From Mucilaginibacter robiniae (GTDB taxonomy: Bacteria > Bacteroidota > Bacteroidia > Sphingobacteriales > Sphingobacteriaceae), in assembly GCF_012849215.1 (NCBI RefSeq), contig NZ_CP051682.1, forward strand, positions 1,302,001-1,366,000: DNA of 64,000 nucleotides, read 5' to 3'. The notes beneath the pieces were generated by a model. The model was not told the DNA's origin and ran no database searches. It saw only the letters and a program-made list of their open reading frames with translations. The position numbers and the translations under genes were made by a program. This document shows positions 35,206 through 44,141 of the stretch, piece after piece (the stretch's first letter is position 1; each line of letters starts with the position of its first letter).

Positions 35206-36735
35206 TCAATATCCCGGATTTTGATACATTTTTACCGGGTCGAGTTTGTATTCATCAAACGGTATCGGATAGTATCGGTCTTTGTTGGTAAAGTTACTTA
35301 ATTGAGCCAAACCAAAATCTGTTTGTTTTTTAGCTTTAAAATAAGCTACCAGTTCATCGTTGTTAAGTGTACGTAAAAGGTCAAACCAACGATGATGCTC
35401 AAACGCTAACTCAACACGGCGCTCATGCATAATAGCCAATTTAAGGGTTGGGTATCTGCTACTGTAATCAGCATTAGTTATTGACACAGCATAAGTAGGC
35501 ATACCTGCGCGGGTACGTACCATATCTAAATACTGGATAGCACCAGCGGTATCGCCAAGATAGTTACTTACTTCAGCTAACATCAGGATTAAGTCTGCAT
35601 AACGCATTAAAATCCAATCGTTACCTCCGTAGCCGTTAACACCAGCTGCAGTGCTCACGTCCTTGAATTTGGTAACAAACCAATCTTTTACAATTGGATC
35701 GTTAGCATATTTTACAGAGAAAGCCATACGAGGATCGCCTGTTTCGTATTCATTGATTAAGTCATGCGTAACGTTATAACCTACACCAGAAGATATCTTT
35801 TGTGAATTGATAGTTTCACCTTTAGCCTGGTTATTTGCTGCAATTGACGAGTAATAGTTAAGATCGCCTTGGATGTTTACGATTTGGAAGATTAATTCAG
35901 GACAGGTTGTTTTCTTAGATACGTCAAAAACGTCGGTATAAGGAATACTGCTTAAAGTACCAAAAGTACGCATGTTGTATGCAGCTAATAATGCAGTTCT
36001 AGCATTATTTAAATTTGTTGTACGGTTGGCCTGATCCAGAGTAGTTGCCATGGTAAGGTATACCTGACCCAACAGGAAATTAGCAGCAGCTTTAGATGTT
36101 CTGCCGGTTGATGCCTGAAGGTTTGGTAGAGGACTATTAACAACGTCTGTCAAATCGGAAATTATCTGCTGATAAACTGTAGCTTGTGGAACTCTGGCGG
36201 TTAACGCAGCAACTTCGTCTGCTGATTTTAATTCTTTAGTTACCAAAGGAACATCCCCCCAAAGGCGCACCAATTGAAAATAAGTAAACGCACGCAAGAA
36301 TTTAGCTTCGGCGGCGTATTTCTGCTTTAAAGTATTATCAGTAAAAAGCACAGCATCAATGTGTGATAACACTACATTGGCGCGGCTAATGGTTGTATAT
36401 AAAGATACCCAATGGCTTTTCAGATAAGTGTTGCTTGGCAGTATTGAAAAGTTGTTGAATTGAAAAGGCTCGCCCGAGTTCGATTGGTTATCGTTGGTAC
36501 CAGTATCATCAGAGCGTTGATCTGTCCACAAATCACTGGTTTCACCAACGTTATTTCCACTACGTAATGATTGGTAAATACCATTAACAGCTAATAATAC
36601 GTCGTTTGGTGACTGATAGCTTGCATCGACTGTAATGGCATTAGGATCGCTTTCGTTTAGAAAGTCTTTTTTACAAGATGTGCCCATCAACAAACTAAGG
36701 CCCAGTGTTGCAATTAATATATTTTGCTTCTTCAT
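35206..36735 (-). CDS. SusD/RagB-family nutrient-binding lipoprotein
   Basis: 509 residues with a lipobox (LLMGTSC, Cys21). TPR-like helices and signature segments FLRAFTYFQLVRLWGDVPLV and AIMHERRVELAFEHHRWFDLLR are typical of SusD. It caps the SusC pore on the cell surface and helps deliver the ligand. The gene follows the SusC-type gene by 20 bases on the same strand. SusD proteins serve glycans but also other large nutrients; the accompanying phosphodiesterase genes suggest a phosphate-containing ligand. Confidence 0.94.
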   Translation of the reverse strand: MKKQNILIATLGLSLLMGTSCKKDFLNESDPNAITVDASYQSPNDVLLAVNGIYQSLRSGNNVGETSDLWTDQRSDDTGTNDNQSNSGEPFQFNNFSILPSNTYLKSHWVSLYTTISRANVVLSHIDAVLFTDNTLKQKYAAEAKFLRAFTYFQLVRLWGDVPLVTKELKSADEVAALTARVPQATVYQQIISDLTDVVNSPLPNLQASTGRTSKAAANFLLGQVYLTMATTLDQANRTTNLNNARTALLAAYNMRTFGTLSSIPYTDVFDVSKKTTCPELIFQIVNIQGDLNYYSSIAANNQAKGETINSQKISSGVGYNVTHDLINEYETGDPRMAFSVKYANDPIVKDWFVTKFKDVSTAAGVNGYGGNDWILMRYADLILMLAEVSNYLGDTAGAIQYLDMVRTRAGMPTYAVSITNADYSSRYPTLKLAIMHERRVELAFEHHRWFDLLRTLNNDELVAYFKAKKQTDFGLAQLSNFTNKDRYYPIPFDEYKLDPVKMYQNPGY

Positions 36736-36755
36736 CTCTAAATCTTTAATCTTTG

Positions 36756-39700
36756 TTAGAAAGTAACATTAACACCAAGGTTGTATGATCTAACCAGCGG
36801 ATAAGTACCATAATCAATACCAGGTGCAAGGTTAGCAGGTTGCGTGCTGTTTGTAGCAGCGCCAGAGTAGTTATAATCTACATCGGGATTGTAGCCTTTA
36901 TACTTTGTAATGGTAAATGCGTTAACAACGCTTGCAAAAACACGTGCTTTACTTAGGCCTAAGGTGTGTTGTAAAAAGCTTGGTAGAGTATAACCTAATG
37001 TTAAGTTAGTACAACGCAGGTATGAGCCGCTTTGCAGGTAAAAAGTTGATAAACGTGTACTGTTACTTTGCGTACCAGCGCGTGAAGCACGGTAAACTGT
37101 ACCATTACCCGGATTAGCAGCATTACGGTAGCGGTCCGCTACGTCGGCATACTGGTTACCTGAGCCTTCCATATTGTACAGGTAATAATCTTGACCATCA
37201 AGTATCTGGTTGCCGTATGAACCGTTAAATCCTGCATTAAAGTCAAGCCGTTTGTAGCTGGTGTTTAAGGCAAAGCCATAAGTAAACTTAGCATATGGTG
37301 TACCAATAATAGTCTTATCAGCATCGTTTACCACACCATCGTTGTTGGTATCTACAAACCACAGGTCACCAATTTTGGCCGGGTTGGTTTGAGATGCAGA
37401 CGGAGCCGTCTTGCCAAGGTTTTCAGCAGTGATTACACCACCAACTTTAACACCATAAAACATACCGATTGGCTGTCCCTGTTGAGTAATGCTGGTAAGG
37501 TAAGAGCGCTCTGCACCGTTGATAATAATTGTGTTATTAGGTGGCAGTTTAACCACTTTGTTGCGGTTTAGTGAAATGTTACCACTTGCACCAAAGTTGA
37601 AATCTTTAGTATTGATGATCTTGCCATCTAACTGTAAATCAAAACCAGTATTGCGGATTTTCGAATCGCGTAGGTTGGTCAAAATGGTAGTGCTACCAGC
37701 TATTGCCGAAATGGGCTGATTATACAATAAATTGTAGGAATAGCTTAAGTAGTAGTTGGCAATGATTGAAAGGCGGCCTCTAAACAAAGAGATATCTGTA
37801 CCAATATTGTACTGCGAAGTAGTTTCCCAGCTCAACTTATTATCTTGAATACCACCTGGGTAAGTTGTAGTTACCGCGCTATTACCATCAAGCACAGCAC
37901 CGCTAGGGCTTGTTGCTAATGTTTGCTGGATACGGTAGTTTGGAATATTGAAGTTACCGCTTTTACCCCAGCTTGCACGAAGCTTAACAGTTGACTGTTC
38001 ACCAAGGAAGTCATGATAAAAGTTTTCGTCAGACAAGTTCCACCCTGCAGCAACTGATGGGAAGTAGCCATATTTATTTGCCGGTCCGAAACGAGAAGAA
38101 CCATCAGCACGGAATGAAGCTGTTAAAAAGTATTTGCCTGCATAGTTATAATTGGCACGGCCAAGGTATGATAACAACGTATATGCGCTTTTGTAAGCTG
38201 AGTTTAACGAAAAGTTAGCAGCCAAGGCGCCTCTATTTGATATTTCCGGAATGTTATCATTCTGAAAGCCATTAGCTTTTACGCTAATATAATCAGCAGT
38301 AGTTCTTTGCGCAGTGTAACCAGCCAAAGCATCAAAGTGGTGTTTACCTATTTGTTTGTTATAGTTTAAGGTAAACTCGGCAAGTTTGTCAACAGTTTCC
38401 AGGTTTGATGCCTGTGCATTAGCAGCTAAGATTGATTGTTGTGAGCCCGGAGCAAAAGTACCGCTACTTAACGTAGTTGGGTAATAATAGTCATACTTTT
38501 CAGTGTAGGTTTCGGTACCCAGGTTAGCTTTAAAATCAAAGCCTGGTAAAATATGATACGTTGCAGCTGCATTATAATGGCTACGGTATCCTTTTCTATT
38601 AATTTTGATACGCTCTGCAAGTGCAAGCGGATTTTCAATGCCTTGGTAACCATATTGAGTTGAGCCGGCTGCTTCAGCATTTGTAGCCAATGATCCATCT
38701 GCATTATAAGCAGGCAGGTAAGGCATATAAATAAGCGCACCAAGAATTGGGCTATGGTCAAAACGTCCTTCCTGGGTTTCCTGGTTGTTATTTTGTGTAT
38801 AAGAAATGTTAGCTGCGATATGGATACGCTTGTTAACATCACCGTCAACATTGGTACGGAAGTTAACCCGCTGTTGTCCAGTACTTAAAATAATACCTGG
38901 CTGATTCTGGTATGAACCGCTTACATAATAACGAATAGCATCTGATGCGCCCGAAAACGATAAGGTATGCCTTTGCATAATCGCATTGCGGTAAAGCTCA
39001 TCCTGCCAATCGGTATTTACCGTTTGCTTAATAGGGGTTTGTGTAGCAAAGTTATACAACCCATCAGGAATACTCACACTGCCTGTATTACTAACGTTAG
39101 CTACACGGGTCGCATTATTGTCAGAATACATAGCATCGTTCCACACATGGCCACTGTTAACCCAAAGGTCATGGTAAGCATTGTTACGGCCATCAATAAG
39201 TAACAAAGCAGCTTGATCGGCATCAAGCAACTTTACTTTATGAGCCAACTGGTTGACGCCGGTTTGCACATCATACTCAAACTGACCTTTGCCTTTTTTA
39301 CCTTTTTTGGTAGTGATTAACACAACACCACCTGAAGCGCGTGATCCATAAATTGCGGCAGAGGCGGCATCTTTTAAAATGTCGATACTTTCAATATCTT
39401 CAGGATTAATGTAAATGTCATTTCCAGAAGGGTAACCATCAATAACGTACAATGGATCAGAGCTGGCGTTGAATGAACCTATACCCCTAACCCTGATTTT
39501 TGGACTGGTATAAGGCGCACCGCCAGTTTGTGAAACTTGTACACCAGATACCTTACCAACAAGCGCTTGGCCTAATGTAGGTGAAGAAAGGTTAAGATCG
39601 CTTGATTTTACGCTGGCAATAGAACCGGTAACATCGCTTTTACGTATGGTTTGGTAACCAATAGCCACCACCTCGTTAAGCGTGTTTGCCTGTGGTTTTA

Positions 39701-40016
39701 GCTGAATAGTAATGTTAGTATCATCACCTATTGTTCTTTCCTGGGTAAAATAACCTATGAATGAAAAAACAAGAACAGTACCTTTAGGAGCAGAGATAAA
39801 ATACTTACCATCTGCGTCTGTAGATACACCTTTATTAGAGTCTTTCATATGTACTGTAACTCCTGGCAGCGAACGGCCATTTTCATCATTTACAGTACCG
39901 GATATCTTTATTGAGCTCTGACTATTCTGTGCTGTTACCTGTTCCGTAACCAGAAAAGCCATAATAAAAAGAAAAAGGAGTTTCCTTAAAAGATTATAGG
40001 TAATCTTTTTATTCAT
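36756..40016 (-). CDS. SusC/RagA-family TonB-dependent outer-membrane transporter
   Basis: 1086 residues, a usual length. A signal peptide is followed by a carboxypeptidase-regulatory-like domain (GTVNDENGRSLPGVTVHM to FISAPKGTVLVFSFIGYF), then the plug with DPLYVIDG and SIDILKDAASAAIYGSRASGGVVLITTKKG, the SusC signature, and a 22-strand barrel with an aromatic C-terminus (LGVNVTF). It imports ligands bound by SusD using TonB energy. No sigma/anti-sigma pair lies next to it, so regulation is unknown. Confidence 0.95.
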   Translation of the reverse strand: MNKKITYNLLRKLLFLFIMAFLVTEQVTAQNSQSSIKISGTVNDENGRSLPGVTVHMKDSNKGVSTDADGKYFISAPKGTVLVFSFIGYFTQERTIGDDTNITIQLKPQANTLNEVVAIGYQTIRKSDVTGSIASVKSSDLNLSSPTLGQALVGKVSGVQVSQTGGAPYTSPKIRVRGIGSFNASSDPLYVIDGYPSGNDIYINPEDIESIDILKDAASAAIYGSRASGGVVLITTKKGKKGKGQFEYDVQTGVNQLAHKVKLLDADQAALLLIDGRNNAYHDLWVNSGHVWNDAMYSDNNATRVANVSNTGSVSIPDGLYNFATQTPIKQTVNTDWQDELYRNAIMQRHTLSFSGASDAIRYYVSGSYQNQPGIILSTGQQRVNFRTNVDGDVNKRIHIAANISYTQNNNQETQEGRFDHSPILGALIYMPYLPAYNADGSLATNAEAAGSTQYGYQGIENPLALAERIKINRKGYRSHYNAAATYHILPGFDFKANLGTETYTEKYDYYYPTTLSSGTFAPGSQQSILAANAQASNLETVDKLAEFTLNYNKQIGKHHFDALAGYTAQRTTADYISVKANGFQNDNIPEISNRGALAANFSLNSAYKSAYTLLSYLGRANYNYAGKYFLTASFRADGSSRFGPANKYGYFPSVAAGWNLSDENFYHDFLGEQSTVKLRASWGKSGNFNIPNYRIQQTLATSPSGAVLDGNSAVTTTYPGGIQDNKLSWETTSQYNIGTDISLFRGRLSIIANYYLSYSYNLLYNQPISAIAGSTTILTNLRDSKIRNTGFDLQLDGKIINTKDFNFGASGNISLNRNKVVKLPPNNTIIINGAERSYLTSITQQGQPIGMFYGVKVGGVITAENLGKTAPSASQTNPAKIGDLWFVDTNNDGVVNDADKTIIGTPYAKFTYGFALNTSYKRLDFNAGFNGSYGNQILDGQDYYLYNMEGSGNQYADVADRYRNAANPGNGTVYRASRAGTQSNSTRLSTFYLQSGSYLRCTNLTLGYTLPSFLQHTLGLSKARVFASVVNAFTITKYKGYNPDVDYNYSGAATNSTQPANLAPGIDYGTYPLVRSYNLGVNVTF

Positions 40017-40394
40017 ATTTTTAAAGGTTTATTGTTTAAAGAGACATGAAGCTTGTGAGCGCTTAATACAGAGACTTGACAATGGACCGGACCGTGTGAA
40101 TGCGCCAACATTCACCGGTTCTTTTTAATCGCCGGAACCGATACGGAGCGTAGTTGTCGGTTTTACATAGGCATCGCTTTTAAGTTGAATCAATAGTTCT
40201 AATTACAATCCTCCCAATGGAACTTTGTTATCTATAACACAAGTGCAAAGTTTAAAAGAATACCTTGTAATATTGACAACAAAGCTATACTAGGTATCTT
40301 AACCCTGAGCTACATTAAAGTTAAGTTTATATTAATAGAAAATAAGAAGCCGGACGGGTGTCCGGCTTCTTCAGTACCTTTATAAGCTAGCTTT
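40017..40394. other. Promoter region of the susCD-like pair
   Basis: This stretch must hold the minus-strand promoter of the SusC gene. A TAGCTTTG -7 element on the minus strand (40280-40287) fits the consensus, but no -33 TTTG lies at the right distance. The leader to the SusC ATG would be about 260 bases long and contains GC-rich segments (around 40085-40165) that may fold. It also holds a strong terminator for the upstream unit at 40345-40370. Confidence 0.35.
40345..40370 (-). terminator. Terminator separating the YdcF/GDPD unit from susCD
   Basis: A perfect ten-base-pair stem (AGAAGCCGGA with TCCGGCTTCT) with a six-base loop, followed on the minus strand by TTATTTTC. It implies that SusCD has its own promoter. 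Confidence 0.75.
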
Positions 40395-41267
40395 CTACCA
40401 GCGTGTACTTATGTAATTTACATTGTTTTTTTTAAATGAGGTTACGGCAATACCTTTATCACTACTGCTTAAATAAGCAAAACCTTCCAGTTCATCGTCA
40501 CGCATAAAATTATCTTGCCGATTTATTACCACCTGCTTTCCTGTATTGAGTGATTTTTCCAAATCAACATAGGTAAAGCACCATTGTCTGCCTTCAATTT
40601 TGTTTTGAATGAGCATTAGCTGGCCTTTATCAGCTAACCAGTGAAGATTTTGAACCCAAGGTGTACAGGTGAAGTTTTTAAATAACACGCCCGGTTCACT
40701 AGTCTTCTTACAACTACTTAATTTTTCAGGATCGTATAAGCGCACTTCGTTGCCGTTTTTACCATAGTCAGCAGTGGCAACGTACCATTTATTATGATAC
40801 TTTACATACTCGGGCCGTGTACCTTGAATGCAAACATCATCTTCAATGGTATTAAGTAAGTTCCCATCTAAAGTGCCGGTTTTAAGCAGGCCGTTCCAAT
40901 TTACTAAGTAAATTACTGCACGCCACTTTGTGCCATCTGCGTTCAGCCTGACAGAATTACCAATAAACGTAGGCCCTGAACCGTTATAAGCAATCCCGGT
41001 TGGATGATTAATTACATCTTGTCCATTAATGGTTAATTTACTTTCTTTATGCTGGTATACCAAGCTATCATGAATTAGCTTGTATTCCCTGATTACGCCC
41101 ACTTCACGATCACCATACAGGAAAATACGCCCACGCTGATAGGAAACACCCTGGCATGCCCCTAATGAATCAACCGTAGTTTCCTTATTAATGCGCATAC
41201 TAAACTGGTTACCTGCAAAAGAGGATAACACCCAAAGTACAACTACCAGACAAAGTATTTTTTTCAT
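40395..41267 (-). CDS. Exported protein of unknown function
   Basis: 290 residues with a signal peptide (LCLVVVLWVLSSFAG). The mature chain is beta-rich with repeated segments of the type Y-x-K-x-H-x-K-W-Y-V-A-T-A-D and G-I-A-Y-N-G, suggesting a beta-propeller-like fold, and it has seven cysteines. I do not recognise the family. It follows the YdcF-like gene by 21 bases and ends at a strong terminator, so it belongs to the GDPD-YdcF unit and may act on or sense the same phosphodiester nutrients. Confidence 0.6.
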   Translation of the reverse strand: MKKILCLVVVLWVLSSFAGNQFSMRINKETTVDSLGACQGVSYQRGRIFLYGDREVGVIREYKLIHDSLVYQHKESKLTINGQDVINHPTGIAYNGSGPTFIGNSVRLNADGTKWRAVIYLVNWNGLLKTGTLDGNLLNTIEDDVCIQGTRPEYVKYHNKWYVATADYGKNGNEVRLYDPEKLSSCKKTSEPGVLFKNFTCTPWVQNLHWLADKGQLMLIQNKIEGRQWCFTYVDLEKSLNTGKQVVINRQDNFMRDDELEGFAYLSSSDKGIAVTSFKKNNVNYISTRW

Positions 41268-41288
41268 TGTTAAGCTTCTATTAAAATT

Positions 41289-42536
41289 CTATGGATCGAG
41301 TGGCTCATAAGGATTAATTTGCAAAGCACTTGTAAGAGGGTAAAATTCAATTTCGGTATCAGAGATATGTTTGCCTAGATTGTAAGGCACATATTTTAAC
41401 TCCCTCATACAACGCGCAGCCATGTTGATAATACCATTAGTTTGCGATCGGTCGGTAATCACTATTCCGGGTTTATTTAATGGTATGCCATACTTGAACA
41501 TCAATCTAGCACCATTACGCATGTTGGTAGTTGTATGCCGTGCATGTGGCTCCATAATAATGGCACTTGCCGGCACATGCACCGTTTCAACCAAAAACTT
41601 CTTCATCTCTTCAGCTTCGCAGTACTTGGTTTTATAAGGATGTACCTTACCGCCAGATACCATAATAAAAGGTGCAGCATGTTTAAAGTACTGCTGTGCT
41701 GCCAAACGACACCTTAGCATACCATCGGGAGTAATTTCAGTGGTGAGATCGTCGGCACCAGCCCCGGGGACCAGAATTACACTGTATGGGTAGGTACTCC
41801 ACTTTGTAATTTTAATCTGTTCGACGGCAGCCTTATTTACCGTGTTTTGCATAGGTTCATAATTTGCAGGATCATGCCTACCATTTATTTCCAAATAAAG
41901 CAGCGCTGCTTGCATTCCGGGTTCAAAGAACAACTTTTCAGTTTTAGCATCTTCTGCCAAAACTCCAGCCGCATTGTATAAAAATATAGGATAGCTTTTC
42001 GCTTTAACGTTAAAGCTGATAGAATCAATTTGTGGATAGTTGGGCTTTTGCCCTCCGGCATAAACATCAATTACGTAATTGATACCTGCTGCATCCTGCT
42101 CCCAGGCTTTTACTAAAAGTTCAACAGGTGAAGCATCTTTATAGAGGTTATACCTACCTGATGGAGTAAGTTTTCCCTGTACCAATTTACCCAATGGGTT
42201 TGCTGGCTGATACAATGCCTGTAACCTATCACTCACCAATTTGATTTCCGTATCAGAAAACTTGTTATTAGCGGTAAAACACGAAACCTCTTTACAGTTT
42301 AAAGATGCCGTACAGGCATCTACTTTTTCTTTGGTAAGCCGTGCAAGTTGCGGATCATTAATTAACATTTTACTAACTTCTACGTCTTGCTGTAACAAGG
42401 TAAGTAGATAGTAATTTTTAATCTGCATCCAATTGGCAGATACATTGGCTTTGTCAAGCAGCATGGGTTTTACTGCTTGTGAAAAAGCAGTAAAACTTGT
42501 ACAAGCGAACAATACAAACAATAGTATTTTTTTCAT
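41289..42536 (-). CDS. YdcF/ElyC/SanA-like (DUF218) exported protein
   Basis: 415 residues with a signal peptide (LLFVLFACTSFTAFSQA). The C-terminal DUF218 domain (residues ~250-400) shows VILVPGAGADD, AAPFIMVSGG and the EPHARHTTTNMRNGARLM stretch with conserved Glu, His and Asn residues. The N-terminal ~240 residues are an extra region I cannot name. DUF218 proteins are linked to envelope assembly and vancomycin tolerance, with no defined reaction. The genomic setting is a phosphodiesterase unit. Confidence 0.78.
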   Translation of the reverse strand: MKKILLFVLFACTSFTAFSQAVKPMLLDKANVSANWMQIKNYYLLTLLQQDVEVSKMLINDPQLARLTKEKVDACTASLNCKEVSCFTANNKFSDTEIKLVSDRLQALYQPANPLGKLVQGKLTPSGRYNLYKDASPVELLVKAWEQDAAGINYVIDVYAGGQKPNYPQIDSISFNVKAKSYPIFLYNAAGVLAEDAKTEKLFFEPGMQAALLYLEINGRHDPANYEPMQNTVNKAAVEQIKITKWSTYPYSVILVPGAGADDLTTEITPDGMLRCRLAAQQYFKHAAPFIMVSGGKVHPYKTKYCEAEEMKKFLVETVHVPASAIIMEPHARHTTTNMRNGARLMFKYGIPLNKPGIVITDRSQTNGIINMAARCMRELKYVPYNLGKHISDTEIEFYPLTSALQINPYEPLDP

Positions 42537-42602
42537 ATTACATGATTAAGCGAAAACACGAACAACTCATATTTAATATAAACTATAGGTTAGCATAAGA
42601 GG

Positions 42603-43466
42603 TTACTCATGTAACTTCTTTTTTCGTAAATAATCAAGCAACTGCTGTGGCCTATCTGTTTGAACAATGGCGGCATCATGGGCAATGATCCAATCCCAGC
42701 TATCTTTTTTATTATTTTCATCCACAGCTAAGTCATCATCATGTCCCGCATTCAATGATGCCCATAATGAGTTAATCCAAATTTTAGCACCTGTCTTGGT
42801 AATAAACTGATGATCAGTCAATATTTTTGAAGTATCTCGTGTAAAGTTCATTTCGAAACCATAAGGCTTCATATTTTTCAGGTAATCAGTAATAAACTTT
42901 TTAGCGTAGGGTTTATCTAAATTGACCACCGGCATATAAATAATGTTGCTTATCAATTGTGGATATCGAGCTTTCAAACTATCATAAGGTAGTTCAGATT
43001 TGAATATGGCCTGCTTTAATGTGCCGGTTTGTTGTAAAATGGTGTAAGCCTCATTGTAATAAGGCCAGCTTTTATCCAAGTTTACTTTAACCGAAGTACC
43101 TTTAAGTGCCAACATTACTTCTTTAAGCGTTGGTATCGGATTGTAGGCAGTTACACGTCCTAACCCGTTTTTCAATCTCAATTGACGAATCTCTTCAAAA
43201 GTATAATCGGCAGGTTTACCTTTACCATCAGTAGTACGGCTAATGGTTTCATCATGCATAATTACGATTTCGCCATCTTTAGTCTTTTTTAAATCCAACT
43301 CCACAATATCAACCCCCATGGCAGCAGCACTTTGAAATGCTCTTAGTGAATTTTCCGGAGCATTACGCCAGTCTCCACGGTGTGCAGCCACCATTACCTT
43401 GCTTTGAGCAGTAGCAAGCTGAAACGCAAAAAATGAACTAATGATAGTTAGAGTAAATACTTTCAT
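42603..43466 (-). CDS. Exported glycerophosphodiester phosphodiesterase (GDPD family)
   Basis: 287 residues with a signal peptide (ISSFFAFQLATAQ). The GDPD TIM barrel starts VAAHRGDWRNAPENSLRAF and continues with the metal-binding VDIVELDLKKTKDGEIVIMHDETISRTTDG; the His-Arg and Glu-x-Asp pairs and the second His are all present. Family members split glycerophosphodiesters into glycerol-3-phosphate and an alcohol in the periplasm. It is the first gene of a three-gene minus-strand unit. Confidence 0.9.
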   Translation of the reverse strand: MKVFTLTIISSFFAFQLATAQSKVMVAAHRGDWRNAPENSLRAFQSAAAMGVDIVELDLKKTKDGEIVIMHDETISRTTDGKGKPADYTFEEIRQLRLKNGLGRVTAYNPIPTLKEVMLALKGTSVKVNLDKSWPYYNEAYTILQQTGTLKQAIFKSELPYDSLKARYPQLISNIIYMPVVNLDKPYAKKFITDYLKNMKPYGFEMNFTRDTSKILTDHQFITKTGAKIWINSLWASLNAGHDDDLAVDENNKKDSWDWIIAHDAAIVQTDRPQQLLDYLRKKKLHE

Positions 43467-44016
43467 ACAATTTAGTTTGTGCTATAAAAGTATAGCTTAC
43501 TTGCCTACGGCTACCAGCCAATTAATTATATAATATTCCGCTAACAATTATTTAGCGTTAACGGAATGCCTTAACAAGCTTTCAAATGCCCAGCAATGGA
43601 TTAATCTATATAATACAAGACTTTATAAACATACTATTAACAACGCAAACTCTATTTCAACAGAAAAGCAGACTGTATTCGATCAGTAATGCGTATCTAC
43701 CGAATAAACTTATGCATTTCAGAGTTTTAAGCAGAACTATAATCCGACCATAAAAACAATTTTGACACTTGATGGCAAAAACCAAAGCTAATTTTGATAT
43801 TGAAAATATAGAATTATCCAAATTGACTCGGGTACTTGCCTTATCTGCCCGAATTACTATTATTTACATTTCATTAGAAGATTATATCCCTTCCTATATT
43901 TTTATTGAATAGCCTCGTTTTAAATATTTAGCTTTTTTAATTCAATATAATACCTTGTATTACAGAATTTTATATGCAAATAACAATTCATATAAACTAC
44001 AAATCAAAGAACACTG

Positions 44017-44047
44017 TTTGGAATTAATCTAAATAAGACTATATTTG
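44017..44047 (+). promoter_or_regulatory. Bacteroidota-type promoter of the TonB receptor operon
   Basis: TTTG at 44017-44020 and TATATTTG at 44040-44047 with a 19-base spacer match the consensus. Transcription would start near 44053, giving a leader of about 89 bases. Confidence 0.6.
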
Positions 44048-44066
44048 TCAAAGCAATATAAAAATT

Positions 44067-44113
44067 GAGCCGTACAGCGGGAACTATACGGCTCTTCCCA
44101 GCGGGAACTGGGA
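44067..44113 (+). promoter_or_regulatory. Tandem hairpins with duplicated loop motif in the 5' leader
   Basis: Hairpin 1 pairs GAGCCGTA (44067-44074) with TACGGCTC (44087-44094), a perfect eight-base-pair stem. Hairpin 2 pairs TCCCAG (44096-44101) with CTGGGA (44108-44113). Both contain the same ten bases AGCGGGAACT (44076-44085 and 44100-44109). The structure lies 28 bases before the ATG. No poly-U follows, so it is not a terminator. A metabolite- or protein-binding leader is likely, class unknown. Confidence 0.5.
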
Positions 44114-44141
44114 TGCTTCTCAAAGAGTCATTTAAAAAGCA

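Larger units (their letters stand above)
43467..44141. other. Divergent intergenic region with the TonB-operon leader
   Basis: The 675 AT-rich bases hold the promoters of the GDPD unit (minus) and of the TonB operon (plus). The right end contains a clear promoter (44017-44047) and two tandem hairpins (44067-44113). The rest shows no gene and no strong structure. Confidence 0.45.
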
